Below, one piece after another: positions 34,067 through 42,262 of a stretch of DNA of 64,000 bases. Position numbers and translations under genes: made by a program. The DNA lies in assembly GCF_001403875.1 (NCBI RefSeq), contig NZ_LN884299.1:1426117-1490116 (forward strand), given 5' to 3'. Numbering within the stretch: the stretch's first letter is position 1; each line of letters begins with the position of its first letter. Below the pieces are notes generated by a model. It made no database searches and was not told where the DNA came from. It saw only the letters and a list, made by a program, of their open reading frames with translations. The stretch comes from Paenibacillus ihumii (lineage in GTDB: Bacteria > Bacillota > Bacilli > Paenibacillales > Paenibacillaceae).

Positions 34067-34507
34067 ATGAGCGTAACCGAGCTGAAGACGGTCGATATGG
34101 CCCAGCTTTTGACATACGCCTATGAATTAGGCGATATGATAAACAATTCCACCGCGGTTTCCGAATATTTGTACTGGAAGAGACGGGTGGAGGAGGATGC
34201 GGAGATTCAGGTTTATGTCAGAAAGCTTGCTGCTCAGAAGGAGCTTTTTGAGGAGACGGAGCGATTCGGGCACTACCATCCCAATTACCATGAGGCGAAG
34301 GACAGAGTAGCCCAGGTAGAGAAGGAATTGGAGCAGTTCGAGGCCGTGCGCAGCTTCAAGGCAGCGGAGAAAGAGCTGGACGACATACTGCATCAGATGT
34401 CGGAGACGATCGCCTATGCCGTATCCGATACGATCAAGGTGCCGAGCAATGATCCGAATCCGAAGGCCGGCGGCTGCGGAAGCGGCGGCAAATGCAGCTG
34501 CGGGTAA
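34067..34507 (+). CDS. ylbF: YlbF/RicF family regulator
   Basis: This 146-residue helical protein matches YlbF (RicF), a part of the YlbF-YmcA-YaaT complex that assists RNase Y maturation of transcripts and affects competence, sporulation and biofilm. The helical core runs ELGDMINNSTAVSEYLYWKRRVEED to LHQMSETIAYAVSD. The C-terminus GGCGSGGKCSCG has three cysteines, as expected for the iron-sulfur cluster site. The ATG at 34067 gives the best match to family N-termini; the TTG at 34058 is an alternative and neither has a strong ribosome site. ylbG follows. Confidence 0.9.
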   Translation: MSVTELKTVDMAQLLTYAYELGDMINNSTAVSEYLYWKRRVEEDAEIQVYVRKLAAQKELFEETERFGHYHPNYHEAKDRVAQVEKELEQFEAVRSFKAAEKELDDILHQMSETIAYAVSDTIKVPSNDPNPKAGGCGSGGKCSCG

Positions 34508-34566
34508 CCGCCAGACGGCTGCTGGCCGGAACAATGATGAACGGACGACGAAATTGGGGGGATTAC

Positions 34567-34830
34567 ATGTTTCCGGAACGTACAGGCTATATTATTTGGG
34601 TAAGCGATCTGAAGGCGGCAAGAAATCTGGAGAAATACGGGAGCGTGCATTATTTATCCCGGCGGATGCATTACGTCGTCATGTATGTAAATGCGGAGCG
34701 TGCAGAGGATATCATGCGAAATATCCGCAAGCTGTCTTATGTCCGCAAGATTGAACGATCCTACCGTAATGAAATCAAGACGGAATATTCGAAGGAAGTT
34801 CCAGATAAGACGCAGTATTATGGACTGTAA
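34567..34830 (+). CDS. ylbG: YlbG family protein (DUF2129)
   Basis: This 87-residue protein matches YlbG: RTGYIIWVSDLKAARNLEKYGSVHYLS, HYVVMYVNAERAEDI and SYRNEIKTEY, read in parts. The ATG at 34567 follows GGGGGG at 5 bases; the longer frame from 34492 is rejected. It is next to ylbF, as in Bacillus, which supports both. Function unknown, cytoplasmic. Confidence 0.9.
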   Translation: MFPERTGYIIWVSDLKAARNLEKYGSVHYLSRRMHYVVMYVNAERAEDIMRNIRKLSYVRKIERSYRNEIKTEYSKEVPDKTQYYGL

Positions 34831-34900
34831 GCTGCATAAGAGCGCGAATAATTATTGCCCGTTTGGCGTAAGCCATATAAGAGTGCCGGCGGGTTAAGAT

Positions 34901-34937
34901 AAAGAGCGACCCTGAGGGGGCGCTCTTTGTTTTTTAT
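34901..34937 (+). terminator. Terminator after ylbG
   Basis: AAAGAGCG (34901-34908) pairs with CGCTCTTT (34921-34928), then G and six T's. Confidence 0.88.
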
Positions 34938-35085
34938 CCAAGCAGAGTCAGATGACAGGACAAATCGCCAGCAAAGCTGCAGCAAGCTCTGTTTCTGTTT
35001 TTTTGTACGAGGGTATTGTTGTCAGAGCTTTTCTTGCTTGAGACTGGAGCGGCTGGAGGCAGAACATCATCAGGAGGCGGGACAG

Positions 35086-35742
35086 ATGGAGTATGAAATG
35101 CTGCTTCGCGTGCTGATCGCGGGAATATGCGGCTCGATTATCGGCTTTGAACGGAAGAGCCGCATGAAGGAAGCGGGGGTGCGGACGCATTTTGTTGTGG
35201 CAGTCGGCGCTGCCCTTATGATCATTATTTCCAAATACGGCTTTCAGGATCAGATCGGCTGGAGCAGCCTGTCGCTCGATCCATCCAGAATCGCGTCAGG
35301 GGTCGTGAGCGGGGTCGGCTTTTTGGGAGCGGGCATGATATTTATGCAGAGGCATACGGTCAAGGGCCTGACAACGGCTGCCGGGATATGGGCGACGGCG
35401 GGAATTGGCATGGCGGTCGGGGCGGGAATGTACTTTGTGGGAATCGGCGTAATGCTGATCATTTTCGTGGGACAAATCGTATTGCACGGCCGCCTCAGCC
35501 GGCTGACCAGCCCTAAAATCGAGAATGTCGTCCTTGTGCTTGAGAATGAAGAAGAAGCGCTGGAGCGGATATTGAAGCAGCTCAGCGAGCTGAATATCTC
35601 CGTGCTGTCCTTTGAGATGGAGCGGCAGGAGCAGCATATGGATGTAACCCTGACTTTGCAGCTCAAAGGCCGCTATGATCTAGAGAGGCTGCTGCTGACC
35701 TTGGGCAGCCACAAATTAGTGAAAAAAATAAAAGCGGAATAA
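35086..35742 (+). CDS. MgtC/SapB family membrane protein
   Basis: This 218-residue protein has an N-terminal membrane domain of about four to five helices with the family signature GICGSIIGFERKSR and VSGVGFLGAGMIF. A C-terminal cytoplasmic ACT-like domain of about 80 residues follows (VVLVLENEEEALERIL). MgtC proteins affect growth in low magnesium and inhibit F-type ATPase in Salmonella; other members are of unknown role. The start at 35086 follows GGAGGCGGG, so the 53-residue N-terminal extension of the longest frame is rejected. Confidence 0.9.
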   Translation: MEYEMLLRVLIAGICGSIIGFERKSRMKEAGVRTHFVVAVGAALMIIISKYGFQDQIGWSSLSLDPSRIASGVVSGVGFLGAGMIFMQRHTVKGLTTAAGIWATAGIGMAVGAGMYFVGIGVMLIIFVGQIVLHGRLSRLTSPKIENVVLVLENEEEALERILKQLSELNISVLSFEMERQEQHMDVTLTLQLKGRYDLERLLLTLGSHKLVKKIKAE

Positions 35743-35870
35743 GCTTTTTGGCTAGATTTTGGTTCTAAGATCAAGGCCTCCCTTGTAGAATAATGGAAAG
35801 TGATGTATCATTATAGGTAAATATACTTAGTTATAAAGACCTATCAACTACAAGACATGAGGGGTGCGTC

Positions 35871-36308
35871 ATGAGAGACAAGGTTACGGAGCGGTGGGGA
35901 ACTTATGAGGCTTTTCATGTAACATTAGGCGATAAAAGAGTCTCCGATATCGTGATCACTAACCATGCCATGATGCGGTATCGCGACAGAATAGATCGGA
36001 CTAGCAAAGGCTTTGAAAAAATTGCCGGCTGGGCTTGGGAATGTCTCAAGCAGGGGCGGATCAAGCATTATTATCGCAACGAAGAGGATGTTTATCTGGT
36101 TGACGATGATTTGGTGATGGTTGCCGAATTCGCAGAAATACCAGGAGAATACGATTTGGTCGGAAGACCTATGCATAGGATGATTATCGTCACTTTCCTT
36201 GGTCGCATGTCCGAGACGATCGAGCTGCGCGACCTAAGGTCCTATTATTCCTGGCTAAGGCATTCGAGACGCATGACACTGATGAAGAACAGCCGCAAGC
36301 GGAAATAA
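35871..36308 (+). CDS. Unrecognised 145-residue basic protein
   Basis: I do not recognise this protein. It is basic, rich in Arg, Tyr and Trp, and has the segment VITNHAMMRYRDRID (about 28-42), reminiscent of a His/Arg motif in some toxin-like or nuclease-like small proteins but not enough for a call. The C-terminus is strongly basic (SRRMTLMKNSRKRK). No signal peptide or membrane segment. GAGGGGTG precedes the ATG. It stands alone between the MgtC gene and the terminator at 36351. Confidence 0.75.
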   Translation: MRDKVTERWGTYEAFHVTLGDKRVSDIVITNHAMMRYRDRIDRTSKGFEKIAGWAWECLKQGRIKHYYRNEEDVYLVDDDLVMVAEFAEIPGEYDLVGRPMHRMIIVTFLGRMSETIELRDLRSYYSWLRHSRRMTLMKNSRKRK

Positions 36309-36350
36309 TTTAGAGAACGGGAGAACGTTTCTAATCTAGAGAAGGTAATG

Positions 36351-36387
36351 AAGCAGACACGAAAGAGGTGTTTGCTTTTTTGTTTTT
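36351..36387 (+). terminator. Terminator after the unrecognised gene
   Basis: AAGCAGACAC (36351-36360) pairs with GTGTTTGCTT (36368-36377) with one wobble, then a T-rich tract. From 36388 to 36597 there is no supported feature. Confidence 0.85.
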
Positions 36388-36597
36388 AATGCATCAAATC
36401 ACGTACATTACAGAAAACAAAGCTTATATGTATCAGCTATCGTCAGTCGACAACATGAGCTCAAGCACAGCCGTACGGGTGATTTTTTAATGCGGTCAAT
36501 TCTATCTATTCTAAGCTAACGTGCAGAAATGCTGTGAGGTTTATCTCATATTGCGTGAAGAAATATAAAAAATATAGAAACTATTTGCGAGAATGTA

Positions 36598-36626
36598 TTG
36601 ACAGCATAAACTGGCCTATTTATAAT
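36598..36626 (+). promoter_or_regulatory. Consensus sigma-A promoter of the GntR-FGGY operon
   Basis: TTGACA (36598-36603), exactly 17 bases, then TATAAT (36621-36626). Both boxes are perfect. Transcription should begin near 36633, just before the operator at 36638. No other promoter of this quality is seen up to 48.7 kb. Confidence 0.88.
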
Positions 36627-36637
36627 TCTGATTAACA

Positions 36638-36653
36638 ACTGGTATAGACAACT
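36638..36653 (+). promoter_or_regulatory. DasR/NagR-like operator (dre) of the operon
   Basis: ACTGGTATAGACAACT matches the Streptomyces DasR consensus ACTGGTCTAGACCACT at 14 of 16 positions and contains a near-palindromic GGTATAGAC core. It sits a few bases after the expected transcription start, where a bound repressor would block initiation or elongation. The GntR/UTRA gene follows at once, so autoregulation is likely. Confidence 0.72.
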
Positions 36654-36685
36654 ACATTACTAGATGTTTGGAGGTGAAGAATGGC

Positions 36686-37432
36686 ATGAAAGAAAAGAAG
36701 AGTGTTATTGATAAGAACAGCGTGATACCACTCTACTTTCAAGTGAAGGAATATTTGCGGAATGAGATCATCACAGGACATTTTAAACCGGAGCAATTAA
36801 TTCCGTCAGAACGGGAATTAGCAGAAGAATTTGAAATCAACAGACTGACGGTCCGCCAAGCGATTAATGAATTGGTTCAGGAGGGACTGCTGTACAGACA
36901 GCGCGGTGTTGGCACATTTGTATCGCAGCCGAAAATTGAGCAGCCGCTGACATCCCTAACGAGCTTCAGCAAGGATATGCAGAATCGCGGTATTGTCCCC
37001 GGGGCGCAGGTCGTATCGATGAAGGTGATTCCCGCAACCAAACAGCTCGCTTCCCGGCTGCAGATTGAACCCCAAGAGGAAGTGCTTGAGCTGGTGAGGG
37101 TGCGCACCGCTGACGGAGAGCCTATGGCTCTGGAACGCTCCTACTTGCGATATGATCAGGTTAAGCCGCTTTATGGAATGGATATGGAGAACGTATCTCT
37201 TTATCAAAAGCTGGAAGAGGTTTGCGGCATCAGGCTGGTAAAGGCGATTCAAACGATCGAAGTTGCAAGCGTTTACCCGGAAGAAGCTGGAATATTGGAA
37301 ATCGGTCCGCATGAGCCTGCGATGCTGATTGAAAGAACCACCTATACAGAAGGTGCAGACAAGCCCCTGGAATTTGTCAGATCTCTATACAGGGGAGACC
37401 GATATAAATTCAAAATCGAAATGAATCTATGA
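36686..37432 (+). CDS. GntR-family regulator with UTRA domain (HutC/NagR subfamily)
   Basis: This 248-residue regulator has an N-terminal winged helix (PLYFQVKEYLRNEI, ERELAEEFEINRLTVRQAINELV, RGVGTFV) and a C-terminal UTRA ligand-binding domain (LELVRVRTADGEPMALERSYL, YTEGADKPLEFVRSLYRGD). UTRA proteins of this subfamily sense amino-sugar phosphates, other sugar phosphates or histidine intermediates. The start at 36686 is set by GGAGGTGA; TTG 36668 is rejected. A dre-type site lies directly upstream. It is the first gene of the 12-kb operon and the probable repressor of it. Confidence 0.9.
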   Translation: MKEKKSVIDKNSVIPLYFQVKEYLRNEIITGHFKPEQLIPSERELAEEFEINRLTVRQAINELVQEGLLYRQRGVGTFVSQPKIEQPLTSLTSFSKDMQNRGIVPGAQVVSMKVIPATKQLASRLQIEPQEEVLELVRVRTADGEPMALERSYLRYDQVKPLYGMDMENVSLYQKLEEVCGIRLVKAIQTIEVASVYPEEAGILEIGPHEPAMLIERTTYTEGADKPLEFVRSLYRGDRYKFKIEMNL

Positions 37433-37479
37433 CCCGAAACTTCCTGTAAAAAATCACACACATCTAGGAGGCACACATT

Positions 37480-38427
37480 ATGAGCAATCATCTGAAACTG
37501 TCGTTTGAAATCTGGCCGAATATGCCATGGGGCAGACTGGAAATCGCTGGTCCCGCTTGGAACTCGTGGGGAGACAAGCCGCTGGACTGGTGCATACGGC
37601 AAATCGCTTCATACGGATATGAAGGCTTTGATGTCATTTATCCGAAGATTCAGGAAATCCTACCGCAGGATTATGACGATAGTGTTAAAAAAATACGCAA
37701 GGCCATGGATGAAACCGGTCTGGCCTTCTCCTCGATCGGCTGCCATACGACGTTTGTAACTCCGCGTTATTTTGACCGCGAAGCAGGGATTGCGAAATTT
37801 AAAAAGGCCATCGATGCAGCGGCGGACATGGGTGCTGAAACCGTCGTTACCTTAATCGGTGACGGGTATTACGATCCGCCTCTGTATAACCTGATGACGC
37901 GGAAGGAAGCATGGAGACAGGTGGTTACCGCAACTCAAGAGGTTGCCGACTACGGTCTGCAGAAAGGAATCGATGTCAGTATTGAACTGATTCAAGGAAC
38001 AATCATTAACAATATCGACGATATGCTGAAATTGTTTGAGCTTGTTGATCGTCCAAATGTATACGCTTGCGTAGATGTCGGCACGTTCTACACCACGGTC
38101 AAACCGCGTATGCCGATCAAGGAAGCCATCCGCAAGCTTGGTGACCGGATCAAGGTGACGCATGTCAAGGACGAAGTAGGCTTCCCTAATATTATGCAGT
38201 CTCAGCATGTATGGTTCGGTGCAGGCTTTGTAGATTTCAGAGAAATGGCGGAAGCACTGAAGGAAGTAGGATTCACGGGCTATAACTCCGTCGAGTGGGA
38301 AGGATTCCAGACGGGGGGATTATATGGCGTAGGCGATCCTTCAGGCGTGAGCATGACGGACTTTGACCGGGTAGCAGAAGAAGCCAAGGAATATCTTGAG
38401 GAATTCGGATGGGGCAAACAGAGCTAA
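37480..38427 (+). CDS. Sugar phosphate isomerase/epimerase-type TIM-barrel protein
   Basis: This 315-residue protein has the xylose-isomerase-like TIM-barrel pattern: YEGFDVIYPK, AADMGAETVVTLIGDG, VSIELIQG, YACVDVGTF, VTHVKDEVG and GYNSVEWEGF, with Glu, Asp, His and Glu as expected metal ligands. Members interconvert keto and aldo sugars, epimerise sugars, or dehydrate inositols (IolE). The gene follows the regulator by 47 bases, with AGGAGG before the ATG. Its last 19 bases overlap the M20 gene. The substrate is unknown; the context suggests an amino-sugar or sugar-acid derivative. Confidence 0.87.
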   Translation: MSNHLKLSFEIWPNMPWGRLEIAGPAWNSWGDKPLDWCIRQIASYGYEGFDVIYPKIQEILPQDYDDSVKKIRKAMDETGLAFSSIGCHTTFVTPRYFDREAGIAKFKKAIDAAADMGAETVVTLIGDGYYDPPLYNLMTRKEAWRQVVTATQEVADYGLQKGIDVSIELIQGTIINNIDDMLKLFELVDRPNVYACVDVGTFYTTVKPRMPIKEAIRKLGDRIKVTHVKDEVGFPNIMQSQHVWFGAGFVDFREMAEALKEVGFTGYNSVEWEGFQTGGLYGVGDPSGVSMTDFDRVAEEAKEYLEEFGWGKQS

Positions 38428-39620
38428 TCGACTCTGTTCTCACCGCTGCCTCTCCCGGAGAAACAGAGCAGCTGCTGATGGATCTGATCGCAATAGAAAG
38501 CCACAGCGACATACAGGATCAGGAAGAGCAGATCGCCTGTTTCATCCGGGATTGGCTAAGTGAGCGGGGAATCGAATGCATGCTGACCGAAGTGCTCCCG
38601 GGCCGGCCTAATGTCATCGCCCGGTTGACCGGGGACGGAACGGGGCCTTCATTGGTATTGAACGGCCATTTAGATACAGTACCACCGTATGGTATGCATT
38701 CACCCTTTAAAGCTTTAAACAAGGAAGGTAAGTGGTATGGCCGGGGAAGCGTAGATATGAAGGGGGCCTTGGCTGCCATGCTTTCAGCCCTGGCCGCTAT
38801 AAAGCGAAGCGGTATTTGCCTTCGGGGCGATGTATATTTCGCAGGCACTATTGGTGAGGAATCCTACAGTCCCGGCGCTTATCAGCTTTCCCGCAGCGGC
38901 TTTACAGCCGATTATGCGATTGTAGGCGAGCCAACCGGACTCAGGACGGGCATAGCCCATAAAGGTGTTGCCTGGTACGAAGCTGAATTTGCCGGCCGGT
39001 CCGTACACGGCAGTGTTCCTGAGCAGGGGATCAACGCCATTTATCGCGCAAGCCGATGGATTGAGCATATTCAGGATCGATACCTTCCCAGCTTAAAGGA
39101 ACGATCTCACCCGCTGCTGGGCTCTCCTTCACTGAATATTGGCACGATTGAAGGAGGTACCCGCACGGTGACGGTGCCAAACCGGTGCCGGATCGGATTC
39201 GAGCGGCGGCTGATTCCCGGAGAAACGGCAGAGTCCGCGCTCATGGAGTTTCAGGCGACCTTAGTTGCTGTGAAGGAAGAACATCCTGATTTTCAAGGCG
39301 AGATCCGTATTGCGGATAATTTTCATGGCGTACCCCATGGTCCGCTGCAGACACCGCCAGACAGCCCGCTGGCAGCTGCGCTCTCAAGCGCATATGAAGA
39401 CGAGTTCAAGGAAGAAGGCGTCTCGCGATCCGATGCGCTAATCGGCCTTCAATTCTGGACGGATGCGGCACTGCTGCAGGAATGCTGCAGGCATACGGTA
39501 GTCTGCGGACCTGGAAATATCGAGCAAGCCCATTCAGACGACGAATATATTGAGGAGCGTCAGCTGCATGCGGCAACCCGGATTTATATTCGTACGGCTG
39601 CTGCGCTTTGTGCACGGTAG
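38409..39620 (+). CDS. M20 family deacylase (ArgE/DapE type)
   Basis: This 403-residue zinc hydrolase has metal ligands in LVLNGHLDTVPP (His) and GRGSVDMKGALAAM (Asp), the catalytic Glu in GTIGEESYSPGAY, and C-terminal ligands in the segment PGNIEQAHSDDEYI. ArgE, DapE and acyl-aminoacylases belong here. It overlaps the isomerase gene by 19 bases, so it is translationally coupled, and is followed by the PLP enzyme gene. In this context it probably removes an N-acyl group from an amino sugar or amino-acid moiety. The exact substrate cannot be read from sequence. Confidence 0.9.
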   Translation: MGQTELIDSVLTAASPGETEQLLMDLIAIESHSDIQDQEEQIACFIRDWLSERGIECMLTEVLPGRPNVIARLTGDGTGPSLVLNGHLDTVPPYGMHSPFKALNKEGKWYGRGSVDMKGALAAMLSALAAIKRSGICLRGDVYFAGTIGEESYSPGAYQLSRSGFTADYAIVGEPTGLRTGIAHKGVAWYEAEFAGRSVHGSVPEQGINAIYRASRWIEHIQDRYLPSLKERSHPLLGSPSLNIGTIEGGTRTVTVPNRCRIGFERRLIPGETAESALMEFQATLVAVKEEHPDFQGEIRIADNFHGVPHGPLQTPPDSPLAAALSSAYEDEFKEEGVSRSDALIGLQFWTDAALLQECCRHTVVCGPGNIEQAHSDDEYIEERQLHAATRIYIRTAAALCAR

Positions 39621-39646
39621 CCTGCCTATACAAGGGGGAAAGAGGG

Positions 39647-40816
39647 ATGAACATGTTTGAACCTGTCTGCCGGAGCTGCGGCACGGTTCACCCCGTTGAA
39701 GCGGTATATGCTTGCAGAAAATGCGGCGGAAGCCTGGATATAAGGTATGATTACGAGCGTATTTTTGCCGATTACCCGTTTGCTGAATTGATCTCCAGCT
39801 CTGGATGGGATATGTGGAATTATCGGCCGCTGCTGCCGATTTTGCCGGAGGCTCAGGCGATCACACTTGGAGAAGGAGGGACACCGCTTCTTCGCAGCCG
39901 CAATATTCAGGATTTGGCGGGTCTGCCAAGATTGTATCTGAAGCTGGAATCTGTTAACCCTACCCTCGCTTTCAAGGATCGGCCGCTGTCGGTGGCTTTA
40001 ACCGCAGCCATGCAGTTCGGCATGCAGGAGGTGGTGTGCGCTTCGACGGGAAATACCGGTGTTGCTGCTGCTGCTTATGCGGCGCGTGCCGGCCTCCGGT
40101 GCACGGTATATGTCCCTGCATCCACACCGATGGAGAAGCTCGGAGCCATGAAGGAGTATGGCGCAGAGCTGCAGCCGATCGCTGGAAGCTTCAGTGATGC
40201 CTTAGAGACGGCGATGGAGCAGGCGGTGCTCCGGAATGCCTTTAACCTGACATCGACCTACCTGAATCCGTATGCGATTGAAGGGAATAAGACCGTCGCC
40301 TACGAATTGCTTGCCCAGCTGGGGCGTGTACCGGACTGGATTGTCGTTCCGATTGGAGCGGGGCCGCTTCTGTCCGGCATTTACAAAGGGTTCCAAGAAA
40401 TGAAGCGATCCGGCTTCGTGGACAGACTTCCGCGAATGGTTGGTGTACAAGCGGATGGCTGCGCGCCGATTGCCGAAGCTTACCGGAGCGGGGCCAAGGA
40501 AGTTCTTCCGTGGCGCAGCGCCGTTGCTACTGCAGCTTCGGGCATCGCCGATCCGCTGATTAGCTACCCGGCTGACGGATCGCGCACCTTATCCGTCATT
40601 CGCGAATCCGGCGGAATCGCTCTTTCGATCCCCGATGATCGGCTGCTTCATTATCGTAAGCAGCTCGCTATGCGGGAAGGTGTACTGGCAGAGCTCTCCT
40701 CGGTTACAGCAGTCGCTGCCGTTCAGAACATGCTGCAAGACGGAGTGCTGAGAAATGAGGATACGGTCATTGCGATTGTCACCGGACATGGCTTTAAAGA
40801 CATGTCTGTGCAATAA
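39647..40816 (+). CDS. Threonine-synthase-like PLP enzyme (fold type II) with zinc ribbon
   Basis: This 389-residue enzyme has an N-terminal zinc ribbon with cysteines 8, 11, 23 and 26. The PLP lysine is K110 in NPTLAFKDRPL, and a phosphate-binding STGNTGVAAAAYAARAG follows. Threonine synthases normally have NPTGSFKDRG, so TGS and the final G are replaced here. That hints at a different substrate, such as a beta-elimination (ammonia-lyase) reaction. The start at 39647 follows GGGGGAAAGAGGG; the longest frame is not used. A RidA gene further down the operon fits an enamine-producing lyase. True threonine synthase cannot be excluded. Confidence 0.86.
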   Translation: MNMFEPVCRSCGTVHPVEAVYACRKCGGSLDIRYDYERIFADYPFAELISSSGWDMWNYRPLLPILPEAQAITLGEGGTPLLRSRNIQDLAGLPRLYLKLESVNPTLAFKDRPLSVALTAAMQFGMQEVVCASTGNTGVAAAAYAARAGLRCTVYVPASTPMEKLGAMKEYGAELQPIAGSFSDALETAMEQAVLRNAFNLTSTYLNPYAIEGNKTVAYELLAQLGRVPDWIVVPIGAGPLLSGIYKGFQEMKRSGFVDRLPRMVGVQADGCAPIAEAYRSGAKEVLPWRSAVATAASGIADPLISYPADGSRTLSVIRESGGIALSIPDDRLLHYRKQLAMREGVLAELSSVTAVAAVQNMLQDGVLRNEDTVIAIVTGHGFKDMSVQ

Positions 40817-40844
40817 ACAACAAACAAAAAGGGGAGTAGACGCA

Positions 40845-42167
40845 ATGAGACATAAAAAATGGGTTGTATTGCTGTTAGTTGTCTTCGGGCTTCAAAGTAT
40901 TCTAGCTGCTTGTTCTTCCGAAAAACCTGAGGAAGCAGCACCTAAAGCAGCGGACGGTGTAACTGAAATTGTGCTGTGGCACATGGAAGAACCGCCTAAT
41001 CGCGTGGAGAGATTCAAGGAGATCATCGACGGCTTCAATCAAGCGAATCCGGACATTAAAATCATTTCCCAAGTCCAAAGCTGGGGGGATGCTTACTCGA
41101 AATTTCCTGCCGCCATTCAATCTGGCAACGGGCCGGATCTCTTGTTCACGATCCCGGACTACACAACGCTGATTAAAGAAGTAGCAGACATACAGCCAAT
41201 GGATGACATCATCGCTTCTCTGGATGAGAAGCACGACTTCTTTGAGACGGCTCTTACACCATACCAATATGAGGATCATACATGGGCCGTCCCTGTATTC
41301 GGCATGGGGCAGGTACTTTGGTACCGGAGCGATATTCTGAATGAAGCAGGCTTAACCCCGCCTACAACTTGGGATGAACTGAAAGCGGTTGCCGAGAAGC
41401 TTACAACTGGAAAGCAATATGGCATTGCCCTTCCGGCCTCAAAATCGATGGCGACCGACCAAGTTCTGTACAGCTTTTTAGCGTCGGGCGGAGCCAAGCA
41501 CATCATGAATGGCAGCAACGAAATTACATTTGATAATGAGAAAACGGTAGCTGCTTATCAGATGTACAGTGATTTGCTTCAATTCTCTCCACCGGACAGC
41601 AATACGTATCAATGGGGCGAGCCGCAAGCGCAATTTAACGCCGGAACCGTCGCGATGGCGATCGAGAAGGGGCAGTATCTGTCGACATTCGAAGCGGAGT
41701 CGGGAAGGCCAGCCTCTGATCTAGGCGTAGTTCCGATGCCTGTTGGTGAAGGCGGAGAAGAGAGCAGCATTTATATCCCGAACGGAATCATGCTGCTGAC
41801 AGGCGATGCCAAGAAGAAGGAAGCCGTCGCCAAATTTTTCGAGTATTTGTTTGAGCCGGAAACCTACGGGAAATTCGTGAACGCGGAGCCGGGACTGTTC
41901 CTGCCTGTCACCGAAACAGGAAGCCAGGCGGAGAGCTTCTGGAGCGATCCGGTCATCAGTAAATTCAAGCCGCAAGTCGAGGTGTTGATGGAATCCTCCA
42001 AAAAGGGCGCGTTGTTTGGATTTACAGATGGCGTAGCAAGCAAGGTAGGCGTGATCGCCGGACCTAACTATATCGCCCAAACACTGGAGCAGATGACAAG
42101 CGCCGGAAAATCCGCTCAGGAAGCGGTTAGCTGGGGTCAGGAACTGATGGAAGCTGCAGTGAAATAA
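40845..42167 (+). CDS. Carbohydrate ABC transporter substrate-binding lipoprotein
   Basis: This 440-residue extracellular lipoprotein starts with MRHKKWVVLLLVV and the lipobox LAAC at about residues 20-23. The mature part has the maltose-binding-protein fold of sugar binding proteins: EIVLWHMEEPP, GNGPDLLFTIPDY, YGIALPASKS and AVAKFFEYLF. It should be anchored outside and deliver the sugar to the two permeases. The ATG at 40845 follows GGGGAGT. A hairpin at 42201-42234 lies right after the gene. No ATPase is encoded here; a shared MsmX-type ATPase is likely. Confidence 0.93.
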   Translation: MRHKKWVVLLLVVFGLQSILAACSSEKPEEAAPKAADGVTEIVLWHMEEPPNRVERFKEIIDGFNQANPDIKIISQVQSWGDAYSKFPAAIQSGNGPDLLFTIPDYTTLIKEVADIQPMDDIIASLDEKHDFFETALTPYQYEDHTWAVPVFGMGQVLWYRSDILNEAGLTPPTTWDELKAVAEKLTTGKQYGIALPASKSMATDQVLYSFLASGGAKHIMNGSNEITFDNEKTVAAYQMYSDLLQFSPPDSNTYQWGEPQAQFNAGTVAMAIEKGQYLSTFEAESGRPASDLGVVPMPVGEGGEESSIYIPNGIMLLTGDAKKKEAVAKFFEYLFEPETYGKFVNAEPGLFLPVTETGSQAESFWSDPVISKFKPQVEVLMESSKKGALFGFTDGVASKVGVIAGPNYIAQTLEQMTSAGKSAQEAVSWGQELMEAAVK

Positions 42168-42200
42168 TCGGTAATAAATCGGTAAGGAGAGGCATCAGGA

Positions 42201-42234
42201 GGAGAGCGGGAATTACATAAATTCCCGGTTCTCC
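42201..42234 (+). promoter_or_regulatory. Intra-operon hairpin after the binding-protein gene
   Basis: GGAGA-G-CGGGAATT (42201-42214) pairs with AATTCCCG-GT-TCTCC (42220-42234): an 8-bp core stem, a loop of five bases and an outer 5-bp stem. No T run follows. Such hairpins after the binding-protein gene often raise its mRNA level over that of the permeases. Confidence 0.65.
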
Positions 42235-42262
42235 ACCACCTCGAAAGAGAGGGGTTGAATGT

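Noticed and set aside
34927..35085. N-terminal extension of the MgtC protein
   Set aside because: Cys-rich, non-homologous and overlapping the ylbG terminator; 35086 has GGAGGCGGG upstream.
36316..36334. cre site (GAGAACGTTTCT) upstream of the operon
   Set aside because: It is palindromic but lacks the TG...CA ends of cre and lies about 270 bases before the promoter.
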